This document shows, in pieces, positions 61,592-64,000 of a DNA stretch of 64,000 nt. The notes beneath the pieces were generated by a model, which saw only the letters and a program-made list of their open reading frames with translations, did not search any database and had not been told where the DNA came from. The stretch is from Arthrobacter sp. Hiyo4 (GTDB lineage Bacteria > Actinomycetota > Actinomycetes > Actinomycetales > Micrococcaceae): assembly GCA_002370555.1 (NCBI GenBank), contig AP014718.1:2666001-2730000 (forward strand), read 5' to 3'. The position numbers and the translations under genes were made by a program. Each line of letters begins with the position of its first letter. The stretch's first letter is position 1.

Positions 61592-61650
61592 CAGGTGAGC
61601 TTCCGTGAACCGGAAACGCACCCGAGTTTTTTGCTGCGAAAGTCCGAAGA

Positions 61651-63764
61651 CTACTCGCCGCGGTTCTTCTGGATGATCTCGTCGGCAAATGCCTTCGGGA
61701 CCTCGGCGTAGCTGTGGAAAGTCATGGAGTACACAGCGCGGCCCTGGGTCTTCGAGCGCAGGTCACCGATGTAGCCGAACATGCCGGACAGCGGGACGTG
61801 CGCACGGATGACCTTGACACCCTGTGCATCTTCCATGGACTGCATCTGGCCACGGCGGGAGTTGAGGTCACCGATTACTTCACCCATGTATTCCTCAGGG
61901 GTGCGGACCTCTACATCCATCAGCGGTTCGAGCAAAATGGGGTTCGCCTTGCGCGCGGCTTCCTTGAAAGCCATACGCCCGGCGATCTTGAACGCCATTT
62001 CCGAAGAGTCAACATCGTGGTAGGCGCCGTCAATCAGCGTCGCCTTGATGCCAACAACCGGGTATCCGGCCAGGACGCCGTCGTTCAGTGCATCCTGGAT
62101 ACCGGCGTCAACCGACGGGATGTATTCGCGCGGAATCCGGCCACCGGTGACCTTGTTCTCGAACTCGTAGAGCTCGCCTTCGGAAGTGTCCAGCGGCCCA
62201 ATGGCAATCTGGATCTTTGCGAACTGACCCGAACCACCGGTCTGCTTCTTGTGCGTGTAGTCGTGACGCGCAACAACATTCTTGATGGTTTCGCGGTATG
62301 CGACCTGCGGTTTGCCGACGTTTGCCTCGACCTTGAATTCGCGGCGCATGCGGTCCACCAGAATATCCAGGTGGAGTTCGCCCATGCCGGCGATGATGGT
62401 CTGACCGGTGTCTTCGTTGAGGGAGACCTGGAAGGTCGGGTCCTCAGCGGAGAGCTTCTGGATAGCCAGTGAGAGCTTCTCCTGGTCACCCTTGGTGTTC
62501 GGTTCGATGGCAACCGAGATCACGGGCTCCGGGAAGCTCATGGACTCGAGGACGATCTGGTTAGCGGAGTCACACAGGGTGTCGCCCGTGGTGGTGTCCT
62601 TCAGCCCGATCGCTGCGTAGATGTGGCCGGCGGTAGCGCCCTCAACAGGCATTTCCTTGTTGGCGTGCATCTGGAACAGCTTGCCGATACGCTCCTTCTT
62701 GCCCTTGGTGGAGTTGACCACCTGGGCACCCGCTTCGACGTGACCGGAGTACACGCGGATGAAGGTGAGCTGGCCGAAGAAGGGGTGCGCGGCAATCTTG
62801 AACGCCAGAGCCGAGAACGGCTCCTCGGAGGAAGGCGCGCGCGTGAGTTCCTTCTCTTCGTCGCGAGGATCGTGGCCGATCATCGGGGAACGTCGAGCGG
62901 GTTCGGCAGGTAGTCAACCACGGCGTCAAGCATCGGCTGAACGCCGCGGTTCTTGAACGCGGAGCCACAGAAGACCGGGTAGAGCTCAGAGTTGATCGTC
63001 ATCTTGCGGATGCCGGCCTTGAGCTCCTCGACGGTGAGTTCTTCACCCTCGAGGTACTTCTCCATGAGCTCTTCGGTAGCGTCAGCGACCGTCTCAACGA
63101 GGGCAGCCCGGTATTCCTTGGCCTTCTCCAGCAGATCCGCGGGGATCTCCTGGACCTCGTACTTGGCACCCATGGTGACGTCACCCTTGGAGTCGCCCGG
63201 CCAGACCAGCGCGCGCATTTCCAGGATGTCGACAACGCCGGTGAAGTCGTTCTCGGCACCGATCGGCAGCTGCATAACGAGCGGCTTGGCACCGAGGCGG
63301 CTGATGATGGTATCTACCGTGTAGTAGAAATCAGCACCGAGCTTGTCCATCTTGTTGACGAAGCAGATACGCGGAACGTTGTACTTGTCAGCCTGGCGCC
63401 AAACGGTCTCAGACTGGGGCTCCACACCTTCTTTACCATCGAACACGGCGACGGCGCCGTCGAGGACGCGCAGTGAGCGCTCAACCTCGACGGTGAAGTC
63501 AACGTGGCCGGGGGTGTCAATGATGTTGATCTGGTTGTTGTCCCAGAAGCAGGTCACGGCGGCAGACGTGATGGTGATGCCGCGTTCCTTTTCCTGTTCC
63601 ATCCAGTCAGTCGTCGAAGCGCCGTCGTGCGTTTCGCCGATCTTGTGGTTCACACCTGTGTAGAACAGAATGCGCTCGGTGGTGGTGGTCTTGCCAGCAT
63701 CGATGTGAGCCATGATGCCGATGTTGCGGACCTTACTAAGGTCTGTAAGCACGTCCTGTGCCAC
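61651..63764 (-). CDS. fusA: Elongation factor G, one frameshift
   Basis: The translocation GTPase. GTG start; G motifs [37 protein letters not shown]. The frame breaks at about 62882: the coding strand reads GTT-CCC-CGA-TGA where GTT-CCC-CCG-ATG is required (LDVPPMIGHDP), so one C of a five-C run is missing. The rest ([16 protein letters not shown] and onward) is intact and ends EIIQKNRGE. The restored length is 704 residues, normal for EF-G. Confidence 0.98.
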
Positions 63765-63794
63765 GGTGTCTCCCTTTCGGATGGACTACGCGTT

Positions 63795-63822
63795 CGCCGC
63801 CGGCTCAATCGAGCCGGCGGCG
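63795..63822 (-). terminator. Hairpin between rpsG and fusA
   Basis: A perfect 12-bp stem CGCCGCCGGCTC / GAGCCGGCGGCG with a four-base loop, no T run. Likely an attenuator or mRNA-processing structure within the str operon. Confidence 0.6.
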
Positions 63823-63833
63823 TCCGGGAAGTA

Positions 63834-64000
63834 TTACCAGCGGTAGTGTGCGAAGGCCTTGTTGGACTCGGCCATCTTGTGGGTGTCTTCGCGACGCTTC
63901 ACAGCGGCACCGAGACCGTTGGAGGCATCCAGGATTTCGTTCTGGAGGCGCTCGGTCATGGTCTTTTCACGGCGGGCCTTGGAGTAGCCAACCAGCCAAC
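63834..64000 (-). CDS. rpsG: 30S ribosomal protein S7, 3' part (cut by the window edge)
   Basis: The last 54 residues of S7: [20 protein letters not shown], then [34 protein letters not shown] and a stop. The 5' end lies beyond base 64000. rpsG-fusA-tuf is the usual str-operon order. Confidence 0.95.
   Translation of the reverse strand, partial: WLVGYSKARREKTMTERLQNEILDASNGLGAAVKRREDTHKMAESNKAFAHYRW

Noticed and set aside
62870..62890. Programmed frameshift in fusA (and likewise in glmS, coaA, rplV, rpsK)
   Set aside because: No slippery heptamer with a downstream structure is shared. Breaks lie in ordinary short G/C runs, occur in more than 20 genes and are always one base short, so sequencing loss is simpler.
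1..64000. tRNA genes, rRNA genes, insertion sequences, prophage
   Set aside because: No cloverleaf with a CCA-type arm, no rRNA stretch, no transposase or integrase motif and no phage structural gene was seen on reading both strands; a tRNAscan run would settle the first.

Overview
The window is chromosomal DNA from a high-GC actinobacterium, most likely Arthrobacter, Pseudarthrobacter or a close Micrococcaceae relative. The evidence is the GC-rich third codon position, frequent GTG and TTG starts, the sequences of the ribosomal proteins, Flp/Tad pilus genes of monoderm type (no secretin), and the layout of the S10/spc/alpha ribosomal cluster without rpsN or rpsD. No tRNA, rRNA, CRISPR array, insertion sequence or phage gene was found.

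Layout. 1-550 is a HipA-type kinase remnant. 649-12054 carries cell-wall and housekeeping genes: an unknown gene behind glmS, coaA, a VanY-like lipoprotein, a GT87-like and a GT39-like membrane glycosyltransferase, mscL, glmM, rpsI and rplM. 12352-27808 holds two tandem Tad (Flp pilus) loci with the same gene order (flp, tadE, tadG-like, cpaB, cpaE, cpaF/tadA, tadB, tadC) and a single prepilin peptidase. 27902-31080 has an HPt-like protein, an OmpR-type response regulator and a membrane histidine kinase. 31124-35358 is the alpha-operon side (truA, rplQ, rpoA, rpsK, rpsM, rpmJ, infA). 35545-40353 is an accessory insertion (P1-family peptidase, sugar ABC permeases and binding protein) carrying two copies of a hairpin repeat. 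40376-53678 runs map, adk, secY and the full spc and S10 gene sets, all on the minus strand. 54124-59997 has a GH1 beta-glucosidase, a 41-residue membrane peptide and a very large polytopic membrane protein. 60216-64000 is tuf, fusA and the 3' part of rpsG.

How the genes work together. The two Tad loci each encode a pilin, pseudopilins, a localisation ATPase, a motor ATPase and two inner-membrane platform proteins, and both presumably share the one peptidase. The ribosomal block appears split into transcription units by strong hairpins after rpsQ, rplO, rpsK, rplQ, rpsI and tuf. GlmS and GlmM supply amino-sugar for the wall.

A data-quality warning affects the whole window. More than 30 reading-frame breaks occur, and every one I could resolve is the loss of one base, usually in a short G or C run. 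They hit essential genes (glmS, glmM, coaA, rpsK, rplV, fusA, truA). This is best read as homopolymer under-calling in the assembly, not as gene decay. Such genes are given as one CDS over their full extent, with the break position. The hipA remnant is different: it has lost its central part and is a genuine pseudogene.

No clearly new biological system was found. The most interesting points are the faithful tandem duplication of the Tad locus, the HPt-like protein without its histidine, the hairpin and palindromic repeat families inside the ribosomal cluster, and the extra C-terminal domain on ribosomal protein L17.
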